From Gaoshiqia hydrogeniformans (lineage in GTDB: Bacteria > Bacteroidota > Bacteroidia > Bacteroidales > Prolixibacteraceae), in the NCBI RefSeq assembly GCF_049347105.1, contig NZ_CP186334.1:4464001-4528000 (forward strand): 64,000 bases of DNA. Reading direction: 5' to 3'. How positions within the stretch are numbered: position 1 is the first letter of the stretch; the number at the start of each line of letters is the position of its first letter. The notes below the pieces were generated by a model. It saw nothing but the letters and a program-made list of their open reading frames with translations, was not told the DNA's origin and ran no database searches. Shown here piece by piece: positions 18,800 through 26,189 of the stretch. The translations under genes and the position numbers were made by a program.

Positions 18800-19501
18800 C
18801 TCATCCTTATCCAGCTTGCCGTCGCGCAGATAAATTTTCCGGCGGAGGTAGCTGATCACTTTTTCATCGTGTGTGGCAAAAAGAAAAGTGGTGTTCAGTT
18901 CTTTATTAAGCGTGACCATCGTTTGCAGGATGTTGTGCGAATTGGCAGCATCGAGGTTGGCGGTTGGCTCATCGGCCAGCACCAGCGACGGTTTCTTCAC
19001 CATAGCGCGGGCGATGGCAACACGCTGGCTTTCACCTCCCGAAAGTTGCGGCGGTTTCGATTTGGCTTTATCGGTCAAACCGACCCATTGCAGCGCATCC
19101 ATGACCATTTTTTTCCGTTCTGATTTGGTATAATTCAGAAGCAGTAAGGGAAATTCCACGTTCTCGAAAACTGTGTGTACCGCCAGCAGGTTATAACTTT
19201 GAAAGATAAACCCGAGGTTTTCTTTGCGCAGGCGGGCCGCCTCTTTGGCCGACAGCCGGCTGACCGGCTGATCCAGCACCGTGGCTTCACCCGAAGTTGG
19301 CGCGTCCAGGGAACCAATAATATTCAGCAGTGTCGTTTTACCCGAACCGCTCGGCCCGATCAGCCCGGCAAATTCACCGCGGCCAATTGTCAGGTCAATG
19401 CTGTTTAACGCGGTAAACTTTGATTTTCCCATGGGGAATGTTTTGACCAGGTTTTGGATTTCGATGATTGAATTCATATTATTCATTTTTATTTTTTCCA
19501 T
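18776..19501 (-). CDS. ABC transporter ATP-binding protein (LolD/MacB-type)
   Basis: A 241-residue cytoplasmic ATPase with Walker A GPSGSGKTT, Q-loop FIFQSYNLL, signature LSGGES, Walker B LVLADEPT and H-loop FATHDE. It belongs to the LolD/MacB/FtsE group that drives FtsX-type permeases, here the two encoded downstream. Starts at 19501, 19486 and 19477 are all in frame; the last (MNSIIEIQNL) best fits family length. The C-terminal residues are encoded by heptad-repeat DNA, an odd feature that should not affect the core. Confidence 0.92.
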   Translation of the reverse strand: MEKIKMNNMNSIIEIQNLVKTFPMGKSKFTALNSIDLTIGRGEFAGLIGPSGSGKTTLLNIIGSLDAPTSGEATVLDQPVSRLSAKEAARLRKENLGFIFQSYNLLAVHTVFENVEFPLLLLNYTKSERKKMVMDALQWVGLTDKAKSKPPQLSGGESQRVAIARAMVKKPSLVLADEPTANLDAANSHNILQTMVTLNKELNTTFLFATHDEKVISYLRRKIYLRDGKLDKDERTEISEQ

Positions 19502-19508
19502 TGCTAAC

Positions 19509-19543
19509 GGTAATCGGTATTCAGTACCCGGTATTCAGTAACC
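19509..19543. repeat. Direct repeat GGTATTCAGTAMCC x2
   Basis: GGTAATC, GGTATTCAGTACCC and GGTATTCAGTAACC follow one another between the ATPase gene start and the second four-helix-bundle gene. They are multiples of seven bases and the same heptad theme as at the other junctions. Confidence 0.7.
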
Positions 19544-19563
19544 AATGTGTTGTATTATTCAGC

Positions 19564-19941
19564 CTATGTTTTGCAAAATTTACTTGATTTGTTGATCATG
19601 TTTTGGATCATTCTGCCTAATAGTTCACATTTGTTTGTCAAATGTCGGAATTGTTCCTCTTTAATGTAATCACATTCAAAAGCAACTTCCAGCCAGTGTT
19701 GGGTTTCCAGTTGTTCACCATCGGCGTCTGTCAGTTTCGATATAAAGTGTTTTTCATAGCGTCGTTTTCCCCAACCTTCGGCAATTTGAGCGCCAACAGA
19801 TCTTGATGATCGTCTGATCTGGTCTGTCAACGAATATTTTTCTTCGGAAGGGAATGATTTTGAAAATTTAAAAATTTCAAATGAAATTTCCCTCGCCAAC
19901 TTATACGTTTCCAACTCTTTAAAACTTAATGCGTAATTCAT
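19564..19941 (-). CDS. Four-helix-bundle protein (paralog of 18333-18722)
   Basis: A 125-residue helical protein with YSLTDQIRRSSRSVGAQIAE identical to the neighbouring copy, then GWGKRRYEKHFISKLTDADG. It is the second four-helix-bundle gene in the same ABC operon, lying between the outer-membrane barrel gene and the ATPase gene. Heptad repeats flank it (19509-19543 downstream, 19962-20017 upstream). The role is unknown; duplication in one operon is unusual and hints at spread of a gene-plus-repeat unit. Confidence 0.88.
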   Translation of the reverse strand: MNYALSFKELETYKLAREISFEIFKFSKSFPSEEKYSLTDQIRRSSRSVGAQIAEGWGKRRYEKHFISKLTDADGEQLETQHWLEVAFECDYIKEEQFRHLTNKCELLGRMIQNMINKSSKFCKT

Positions 19942-19961
19942 ATTTGCTCTTGCTTTAAATT

Positions 19962-20017
19962 GTTTACTGTTTACTGATTACTGATTACTGATTACCGATT
20001 ACCGATTACCGATTACG
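19962..20017. repeat. Eight-copy 7-bp tandem repeat (GATTACY/GTTTACT)
   Basis: Perfect phase-7 array: GTTTACT x2, GATTACT x2, GATTACC x3, GATTACG. It begins 20 nt upstream of the four-helix-bundle start and ends 4 nt from the stop of the barrel gene. There is no dyad unit and no unique spacer, so it is not a CRISPR. Confidence 0.92.
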
Positions 20018-20021
20018 GTCA

Positions 20022-21161
20022 TTAATGATTATACACAAACATCAGCTGCAACCCGCTGCCGGCGTATAAGTTCTCTCTTGCTCCGGGTGTTGGGATGTTG
20101 TATTTCTTTGGATTGACGTAGCCCATCAGGAACAAGGATATGTTGTTGAACTTTTTCTGCCAGTTCACAAAATTATAGGTCTGCTGGTTGGTCCAGTCGT
20201 AATAAACAATGAGACCCAGGTTGTCAATCAGATCAACTGGATACGACAGGTTCAGCAAAGAAAAAGTAACCGGTTCTTCAAATTGAAAAGCTTTTTCATC
20301 GAAGGCGGCGACGAGCTGTTCAAAGGTCATCGTCAGGCCATTTCCCAGGCCAAACGTATAATCCATGCCCACATTGATGATTTCCTGGTGGGTCAAACTC
20401 CCCATGTCTTTGCTTTTTCCGGTCCATGAAGCTTCAAGCCAATAACCTACCACGCGGTCGAATTTAGCATCAAAGCCAAGCCGGTTTTCGGCGATTTTGG
20501 CAAACTGAAATTCGGTTTCGGCAAGTTCGCGACTGTCGGCAACACGGTAATGATAGCTGACTGCCGCCTCACCGTTTGGTAAAGGCATTTGTAAGCGGCC
20601 ACCGATTTCCGGAATGTTCCGGTTGGTTTTCATCGATTCCCAGCCCTTTGGATTTTTATTTCCGTATAAAACCCACAGCCAGGCGTTGGCATTATTCAGA
20701 AAATAATAGCGTCCCAGTATACCCCAAACGCCGTCAGTGAGCTGCAGGGGGTCGCGCGGGTCGAGCTGGTCGAACCACATGAGCGGCCGCAGCAGCGAAG
20801 CCGAACCGAAGTTGATCTTTTGGAGGCCGGCACGCAACTCAAACTGTTGGGTCGAATAGCGCGCCCACAGCCGGTAAGGCTTTAAATCGCCGTCAACATG
20901 CGCCGAATCAAACAGCTCGAAACCCATGTTGCCATATAGATTGGTGGATGCTTCAAAATCGATCAAACTTCCATCGTCAGCACCTAAGCGGTAATTGAGC
21001 TGTGGCAGGTAACGGGCGCCCGACCAGAACGGAAGGGTATTTTCGGGGTTGAAATGCCCCCAGGCCGAAAACTGCCCTTTAAAGTCAGGCGAATTCTGTG
21101 CCCATCCTGCTGAAAAGCAACATACCAATCCGATCGCTATCATATTTTCTAAAAACTTCAT
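20022..21161 (-). CDS. Predicted outer-membrane beta-barrel protein
   Basis: A 379-residue protein with a signal peptide (MKFLENMIAIGLVCCFSAGWAQ) and alternating aromatic/hydrophobic beta strands. It ends in a strand (LYAGSGLQLMFVYNH) typical of outer-membrane barrels. No precise family is recognised; it resembles porin-like proteins that accompany LolA-like and FtsX-permease operons. First structural gene after tetR, it may be the outer-membrane partner of the export system. The spacing to tetR is 49 nt, so the regulator and transporter are probably co-transcribed. Confidence 0.7.
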   Translation of the reverse strand: MKFLENMIAIGLVCCFSAGWAQNSPDFKGQFSAWGHFNPENTLPFWSGARYLPQLNYRLGADDGSLIDFEASTNLYGNMGFELFDSAHVDGDLKPYRLWARYSTQQFELRAGLQKINFGSASLLRPLMWFDQLDPRDPLQLTDGVWGILGRYYFLNNANAWLWVLYGNKNPKGWESMKTNRNIPEIGGRLQMPLPNGEAAVSYHYRVADSRELAETEFQFAKIAENRLGFDAKFDRVVGYWLEASWTGKSKDMGSLTHQEIINVGMDYTFGLGNGLTMTFEQLVAAFDEKAFQFEEPVTFSLLNLSYPVDLIDNLGLIVYYDWTNQQTYNFVNWQKKFNNISLFLMGYVNPKKYNIPTPGARENLYAGSGLQLMFVYNH

Positions 21162-21210
21162 CTGCCAATAAGAATTAGTGTTCAGTAATCAGTAACTGAA
21201 AACTGCAACC

Positions 21211-21801
21211 TCATTTCCCTTCCCGGTTGGAGATGCCGTAAGAAACGAAGTTGGCGTATTCCATGATCAGTTCCTGCGGCGACCCGTACAGTTTCAGCAG
21301 GTTTTCATCCTTCATCATATCCACGATTTTAAACGAAACATGGATCAGAAACTCCGGCTTGAAATCGCTCCTGAAAACCCCTTCCTGTTGCGCCTTTTTA
21401 AAATCGTACAGCATTTCGTCCCACACTTTCCGGGTGATTTCCTCCACGTAAGCTTTTAACTCGGGTTGTGTGCCCAGGTAAAAATCTTCGAGGAATTCTT
21501 TACTGATATCGTGCGTACTTTCCTCTTTCATCAATATCATGCCCCTTATTTTTTCAGAAGCCGGAATGTCCGACGCCATCAGTTCCTTAAATTTCTGCCT
21601 GCCTTCTTCAACCACTCCGTCAAAAACCGTTTTTGCCAATTCAATTTTGTTGGGGAAAAATCGGTAGTAGGTCATCTTGCTTACGCCTGCTTTTTTGCAG
21701 ATTTCTTCAATGCTGACCCGTCTGAAACCATGCTTCCAAAACAAATTACGCGCAGTCTGCACAAGGTCGTGGTACTTTTGATTTTTTAATTGTTCGTCCA
21801 T
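21211..21801 (-). CDS. TetR/AcrR-family transcriptional regulator
   Basis: A 196-residue repressor with an N-terminal helix-turn-helix (FWKHGFRRVSIEEICKKAGV then SKMTYYRFFPNK) and a helical ligand-binding C-terminal domain. It heads the minus-strand ABC operon and probably senses a hydrophobic compound handled by that system. The intergenic region toward bcp carries a perfect 11-bp inverted repeat (21823-21833 / 21873-21883), a candidate operator for autoregulation. Confidence 0.9.
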   Translation of the reverse strand: MDEQLKNQKYHDLVQTARNLFWKHGFRRVSIEEICKKAGVSKMTYYRFFPNKIELAKTVFDGVVEEGRQKFKELMASDIPASEKIRGMILMKEESTHDISKEFLEDFYLGTQPELKAYVEEITRKVWDEMLYDFKKAQQEGVFRSDFKPEFLIHVSFKIVDMMKDENLLKLYGSPQELIMEYANFVSYGISNREGK

Positions 21802-21822
21802 CTGATATTACAAAATAATTTT

Positions 21823-21883
21823 AAATATACGATATTAATAAATTATGGCAAAAATCGTAAGATTATTTTTGAATCGTATATTT
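21823..21883. promoter_or_regulatory. Inverted repeat, candidate TetR operator
   Basis: AAATATACGAT (21823-21833) and ATCGTATATTT (21873-21883) are perfect reverse complements separated by 39 nt, with another ATCGTA at 21854 between them. The location is 22 nt upstream of the tetR start, in the divergent region with bcp. Two half-operators bound by a dimer each, or looping, would explain the spacing; this is inference. Confidence 0.5.
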
Positions 21884-21975
21884 CCCTTTGTGTTCAGACG
21901 GTAGATAAAAAATATCCCTGCGGAGTTTTTTTCGGAGAATTTTATGGGGGAGAATTAATCCAAAATCAAGACTTA

Positions 21976-22002
21976 TTGTTATCATTATTTCAAGTATATT
22001 TG
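21976..22002 (+). promoter_or_regulatory. Probable bcp-recA promoter
   Basis: A perfect Bacteroidota -7 box TATATTTG (21995-22002) lies 21 nt before the bcp ATG, with TTG at 21976-21978 as a -33 candidate. The 16-nt spacing is shorter than the usual 19-21. Confidence 0.45.
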
Positions 22003-22023
22003 TCTAATTAAACAAAAGAAAAA

Positions 22024-22491
22024 ATGGCTTTATTGGCGAAAGGGGACAAAGCCCCTGATTTTAAAGGTTTAAATCAGAACGGTGAAACAATTTCGCTTGC
22101 CGGTCTTAAGGGGAAAAAGCTAATTCTGTATTTTTATCCCAAAGACGATACTCCCGGTTGTACAGAAGAATCGTGTAACCTGAACGATAGTTACGATGCC
22201 TGGCTGGCTAAGGGTTACGAAGTGATTGGGCTTAGCCCGGATAGTGTGGCCTCGCACAAAAAATTTGCGAATAAATACAACTTTAAGTTCAACCTGATTG
22301 CCGATACCGAAAAGGAAATTTTGCAGGCTTATGGCGTTTGGGGCCAGAAAAGCATGTTTGGTAAAAAATACATGGGCGTTTTGCGTACAACCTATGTCAT
22401 TAACGAAGAAGGTGTGATTGAAGAGGTCATTGAAAAAGTAAAAACAAAAGATCATACAAAACAAATAATCAAAGCTTTAGATTTGAACTAG
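22024..22491 (+). CDS. bcp: Thioredoxin-dependent thiol peroxidase (Bcp/PrxQ)
   Basis: A 155-residue peroxiredoxin of the PrxQ type. The peroxidatic Cys46 and likely resolving Cys51 lie in DTPGCTEESCNLND, preceded by LILYFYPKDDTPG. It reduces H2O2 and organic hydroperoxides in the cytoplasm using thioredoxin. It ends 2 nt before recA, so peroxide defence and DNA repair share a transcript, an arrangement also seen in related genomes. Confidence 0.93.
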   Translation: MALLAKGDKAPDFKGLNQNGETISLAGLKGKKLILYFYPKDDTPGCTEESCNLNDSYDAWLAKGYEVIGLSPDSVASHKKFANKYNFKFNLIADTEKEILQAYGVWGQKSMFGKKYMGVLRTTYVINEEGVIEEVIEKVKTKDHTKQIIKALDLN

Positions 22492-22493
22492 CT

Positions 22494-23522
22494 ATGGCAA
22501 AAGAAGAACAAAGCAATGTCAATAAGGAAAAGCTGAAAGCGCTTCAGCTGACCATGGATAAAATTGAAAAAAGTTATGGCAAGGGTGCCATTATGAAAAT
22601 GGGCGACCGCCCGGTTGAGGACGTTCCTGTTATTTCTTCCGGATCAATCGGACTGGATATTGCCTTAGGCGTAGGTGGTTACCCCAAAGGCCGGATTATC
22701 GAGATTTACGGACCTGAATCTTCAGGTAAAACCACGCTGGCTATTCATGCGATTGCCGAAGCGCAAAAGGCCGGAGGTATTGCTGCTATTATTGACGCGG
22801 AACATGCCTTTGACCCGTATTATGCAAAAAAATTGGGCGTCGACACCGACGAACTGCTGATTGCCCAGCCCGACAACGGCGAGCAGGCGCTCGAAATAGC
22901 GGACAACCTGATTCGTTCGGGTGCCGTTGATATCGTCGTGATCGACTCGGTAGCCGCTTTGACACCGAAGGCCGAAATTGAAGGCGATATGGGCGACTCG
23001 AAAATGGGTTTGCAAGCCCGTTTAATGTCGCAGGCTTTACGGAAACTCACGGCCAACATCAGCAAAACCAGGACCTGCTGTATCTTCATCAACCAATTGC
23101 GCGAGAAAATTGGTGTGATGTTCGGAAACCCCGAAACCACAACAGGTGGTAACGCGCTGAAATTCTACGCTTCTGTTCGTCTGGATATCCGGCGTGTCGG
23201 CCAGATTAAAGACGGGGAAGAAGTTCAGGGGAATAATGTTCGCGTAAAAGTGGTGAAGAACAAAGTTGCGCCTCCGTTCCGGAAAGCGGAATTCGACATC
23301 ATGTATGGCGAAGGCATTTCAAAAACAGGCGAGATCATCGACTTGGGCGTGATTTATAACATCATCAAAAAAAGCGGATCATGGTTCAGTTATGGCGAAA
23401 CCAAATTGGGGCAGGGGCGTGAAGCCGTCCGCGCGATTTTGATGGATAACCAGGAACTGGCCCAGGAACTGGAAACCAGGATTTTTGAAGCTGTAACCAA
23501 GTCGACAACGACCGCGGTTTAA
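22494..23522 (+). CDS. recA: Recombinase RecA
   Basis: A 342-residue RecA with Walker A GPESSGKTT (Lys79), the MAW region, L2 loop FGNPETTTGGNALKFYASVR and a full-length core. It forms filaments on single-stranded DNA for recombination and triggers LexA-type self-cleavage. No intein or insertion. It is co-directional with bcp (2-nt gap) and followed by a strong terminator. Confidence 0.98.
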   Translation: MAKEEQSNVNKEKLKALQLTMDKIEKSYGKGAIMKMGDRPVEDVPVISSGSIGLDIALGVGGYPKGRIIEIYGPESSGKTTLAIHAIAEAQKAGGIAAIIDAEHAFDPYYAKKLGVDTDELLIAQPDNGEQALEIADNLIRSGAVDIVVIDSVAALTPKAEIEGDMGDSKMGLQARLMSQALRKLTANISKTRTCCIFINQLREKIGVMFGNPETTTGGNALKFYASVRLDIRRVGQIKDGEEVQGNNVRVKVVKNKVAPPFRKAEFDIMYGEGISKTGEIIDLGVIYNIIKKSGSWFSYGETKLGQGREAVRAILMDNQELAQELETRIFEAVTKSTTTAV

Positions 23523-23540
23523 AAATACATGTGCAGTAAA

Positions 23541-23579
23541 AGTCCGGGTGTGGCCATGCTGCTTCACCCGGACTTTTTT
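23541..23579 (+). terminator. Rho-independent terminator after recA
   Basis: A perfect 10-bp stem AGTCCGGGTG (23541-23550) / CACCCGGACT (23565-23574) with a 14-nt loop and a T6 tail, 18 nt after the recA stop. Confidence 0.93.
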
Positions 23580-23691
23580 GCGCATACCCGAAAATGAAAA
23601 CAGGTAAAGTGAAAAAACGATTCACAGGATTCTTATAATTGAATATTAAGTACACGATGTAATTGTAAGTTTCTTCGCTGTTTTTTTACGA

Positions 23692-23717
23692 TTTGAAATT
23701 TTTTGATTGTATTTTTG
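23692..23717 (+). promoter_or_regulatory. Possible thr operon promoter
   Basis: A consensus -7 box TATTTTTG (23710-23717) lies 31 nt before the thrA start, with TTTG at 23692-23695. The 14-nt gap is shorter than usual, so the -33 assignment is weak. No leader peptide with runs of Thr/Ile codons was seen. Confidence 0.35.
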
Positions 23718-23748
23718 GCAAATCTGAAAGCATAATTTACTATAAGAA

Positions 23749-26178
23749 ATGAAAGTGTTGAAATTTGGAGGTACCTCAGTCGGAAGTGCAGAAAACATCC
23801 GCAGGGTAAAAGAAATTACTGATCGTCAGGACGACGATGCGATTGTTGTTGTTTCTGCCCTGGGCGGAATCACCGACAAGATATTAAATGCCTCAAAAAT
23901 GGCCGTTCTCGGAACGGAATATTTCAACACCGAAATTACCGGAATACGGGAACGGCACGAAGAAGTGGTGGAGTCGTTGTTTGCCGGCGACAAAAAGGTC
24001 GAAGTGAAAAAGCAGGTGGGACAGCTGTTGGACGAACTGGCAAAAGTCATTCAGGGCGTTTCCATGATTGGCGAACTTACCCCTAAAACATTGGATAAAG
24101 TGGGTGGTTTTGGCGAACGCCTTTCATCGTATATCATCAGCGAATTTATTAGCGGTTCGCAATGGATTGACTCGTCTCAGTTGATTAAAACCGACAGCGC
24201 TTTCGGAAAAGCACAGGTCGATTTTGACTTGACTGACCGGTTGATCAAAGAAAGATTCAGCAATTTTAAAGGCGTATGTGTCGCCCCGGGTTTTGTGTCC
24301 AGCAACCTGGATGGTGAATATACCACCCTTGGCCGTGGCGGTTCAGACTATACGGCTGCGATATATGCGGCGGCTTTAGATGCCTCGGTGCTCGAAATAT
24401 GGACCGATGTCGACGGATTCATGACAGCCGACCCGAGGGTGATCAACAAGGCCTATGTGATAAAATCGCTGAGTTATGCTGAGGCGATGGAGCTGTCTCA
24501 TTTTGGGGCAAAAGTAATTTATCCGCCCACTATTTTGCCGGTTTACAAGAAAGGTATCCCTACCTGGATTAAAAATACGATGCGGCCCGAAGCGGAAGGG
24601 ACCCTGATCACGGAAAGCCGTAAAAACGGGAAAGATTTGCCGATTAAAGGGATTTCGTCTATTTCGAACATTAGCCTGATGACCGTTCAGGGGCTGGGGA
24701 TGGTGGGTGTGACCGGCATTTCCATGCGTTTGTTCGGCGCCCTGGCGAAAGAAAACATCAACGTGATCCTGATCTCGCAGGCTTCGTCCGAAAACTCCAT
24801 TTCGGTTGCAGTTGATACGCCCAAAGCCAGTCTGGCTGAAGAAGCGATCCGGCAAGAGTTTGAGCGCGAAATTGCCATTGGAAAAATCAATAAGGTGGAG
24901 GTGGAGAGCGAGCTTTCCATCGTAGCCATCGTGGGCGAAAACATGAAACATTCGACCGGCATTGCCGGAAAACTGTTTAATACCATCGGTAAAAACGGGA
25001 TCAACATCATTGCCATTGCTCAGGGCGCATCGGAGCTCAACATCTCATGGGTGGTGAAAAACAGCGATTTGCGCAAAACACTGAATGTGGTGCACGAATC
25101 GTTTTTCCTGTCCGAAAATGTCGAAGTCAACGTGTTCCTGCTGGGTATCGGGCTGGTCGGCGGAAACCTGCTGAAACAAATCAGGCAGCAGCAGGATAAA
25201 TTGCTAAAGGAGAAACACCTGAAAATTAAACTGGTTGGCGTGGCCAATTCGAAAAAGATGTTACTCGACCGCGAAGGAATTTCCATCGACGGTTTCAGGG
25301 AGCAACTCGAACAGGAAGGGCAACATTCAAATTTACAGTCATACAAACAAGCGGTGATCGACATGAATATTTTCAATTCGGTATTTGTCGATTGCACGGC
25401 TTCCACGGCGTCCGCCGATTTATACGGCGAACTGCTTGGAGCCAACGTGTCCATTGTAACGGCCAATAAAGTAGCGGCTTCGTCGGAATACGAAAATTAC
25501 CTGCGATTAAAGCGGATTGCCAAAAACAAAGGCGTCAAGTTTTTGTTTGAAACCAATGTTGGCGCCGGTTTGCCGATCATTAACACTTTGAACGACCTGG
25601 TAAATGCCGGTGATCAGATATTGAAAATTGAAGCGGTACTTTCGGGAACCTTAAACTTCATCTTCAATACGATTTCGGATAAAATTCCCTTTAGTCAAAC
25701 CATCCGGATGGCAAAAGATGAAGGTTATTCCGAGCCTGATCCGCGCGTTGACCTGAGCGGGATCGATGTCGTCAGGAAGCTGCTGATCCTGGTTCGCGAG
25801 TCGGGGTACAAAATTGAAAAAGAAGATGTTGTGATCAATAAATTTATCCCGGATGATTACTTTGCCGGAAGTATTGATGATTTTTGGGCGGGAATTCCCA
25901 GCCTGGATAACGACTTCGAAGCCCGGCGTAAGGTGCTGGCTGCCGAAAATAAGTGCTGGCGTTTTGTGGCCAAATACGAGGAAGGAAAAGCTGAAGTCGG
26001 CTTGCAGGAAGTATCGCAGGGGCATCCCTTCTTCGATTTGCAGGGAAGCAATAACCTGGTGATGTTCACTTCGGAACGTTATCATGAGTTTCCGATGATC
26101 ATTAAAGGTTATGGCGCAGGCGCTGCGGTGACTGCCGCCGGTGTATTTGCCGATATCATCCGGGTGTCGAATATATAA
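23749..26178 (+). CDS. thrA: Bifunctional aspartate kinase / homoserine dehydrogenase
   Basis: An 809-residue fusion. The N-terminal aspartokinase starts MKVLKFGGTSVGSAENI and contains TTLGRGGSDYTAA. Two ACT regulatory modules lie near residues 310-460. The homoserine dehydrogenase part (about 465-809) has a Rossmann GIGLVGGNL, ANKVAAS, and GVKFLFETNVGAGLPII. It catalyses the first and third steps of threonine/methionine synthesis in the cytoplasm. Length and order match ThrA/MetL. It leads an operon with a mutase-like gene and thrC, so feedback by threonine through the ACT modules is expected. Confidence 0.95.
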   Translation: MKVLKFGGTSVGSAENIRRVKEITDRQDDDAIVVVSALGGITDKILNASKMAVLGTEYFNTEITGIRERHEEVVESLFAGDKKVEVKKQVGQLLDELAKVIQGVSMIGELTPKTLDKVGGFGERLSSYIISEFISGSQWIDSSQLIKTDSAFGKAQVDFDLTDRLIKERFSNFKGVCVAPGFVSSNLDGEYTTLGRGGSDYTAAIYAAALDASVLEIWTDVDGFMTADPRVINKAYVIKSLSYAEAMELSHFGAKVIYPPTILPVYKKGIPTWIKNTMRPEAEGTLITESRKNGKDLPIKGISSISNISLMTVQGLGMVGVTGISMRLFGALAKENINVILISQASSENSISVAVDTPKASLAEEAIRQEFEREIAIGKINKVEVESELSIVAIVGENMKHSTGIAGKLFNTIGKNGINIIAIAQGASELNISWVVKNSDLRKTLNVVHESFFLSENVEVNVFLLGIGLVGGNLLKQIRQQQDKLLKEKHLKIKLVGVANSKKMLLDREGISIDGFREQLEQEGQHSNLQSYKQAVIDMNIFNSVFVDCTASTASADLYGELLGANVSIVTANKVAASSEYENYLRLKRIAKNKGVKFLFETNVGAGLPIINTLNDLVNAGDQILKIEAVLSGTLNFIFNTISDKIPFSQTIRMAKDEGYSEPDPRVDLSGIDVVRKLLILVRESGYKIEKEDVVINKFIPDDYFAGSIDDFWAGIPSLDNDFEARRKVLAAENKCWRFVAKYEEGKAEVGLQEVSQGHPFFDLQGSNNLVMFTSERYHEFPMIIKGYGAGAAVTAAGVFADIIRVSNI

Positions 26179-26189
26179 GTCAACTTTTT

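Noticed and set aside
18333..19941. Diversity-generating retroelement (four-helix-bundle protein as Avd)
   Set aside because: No reverse transcriptase, template repeat or variable repeat with adenine-directed differences was found in the window.
19962..20017. CRISPR-like array
   Set aside because: The units are 7 bp with no spacers and no cas genes nearby; it is a simple tandem repeat.
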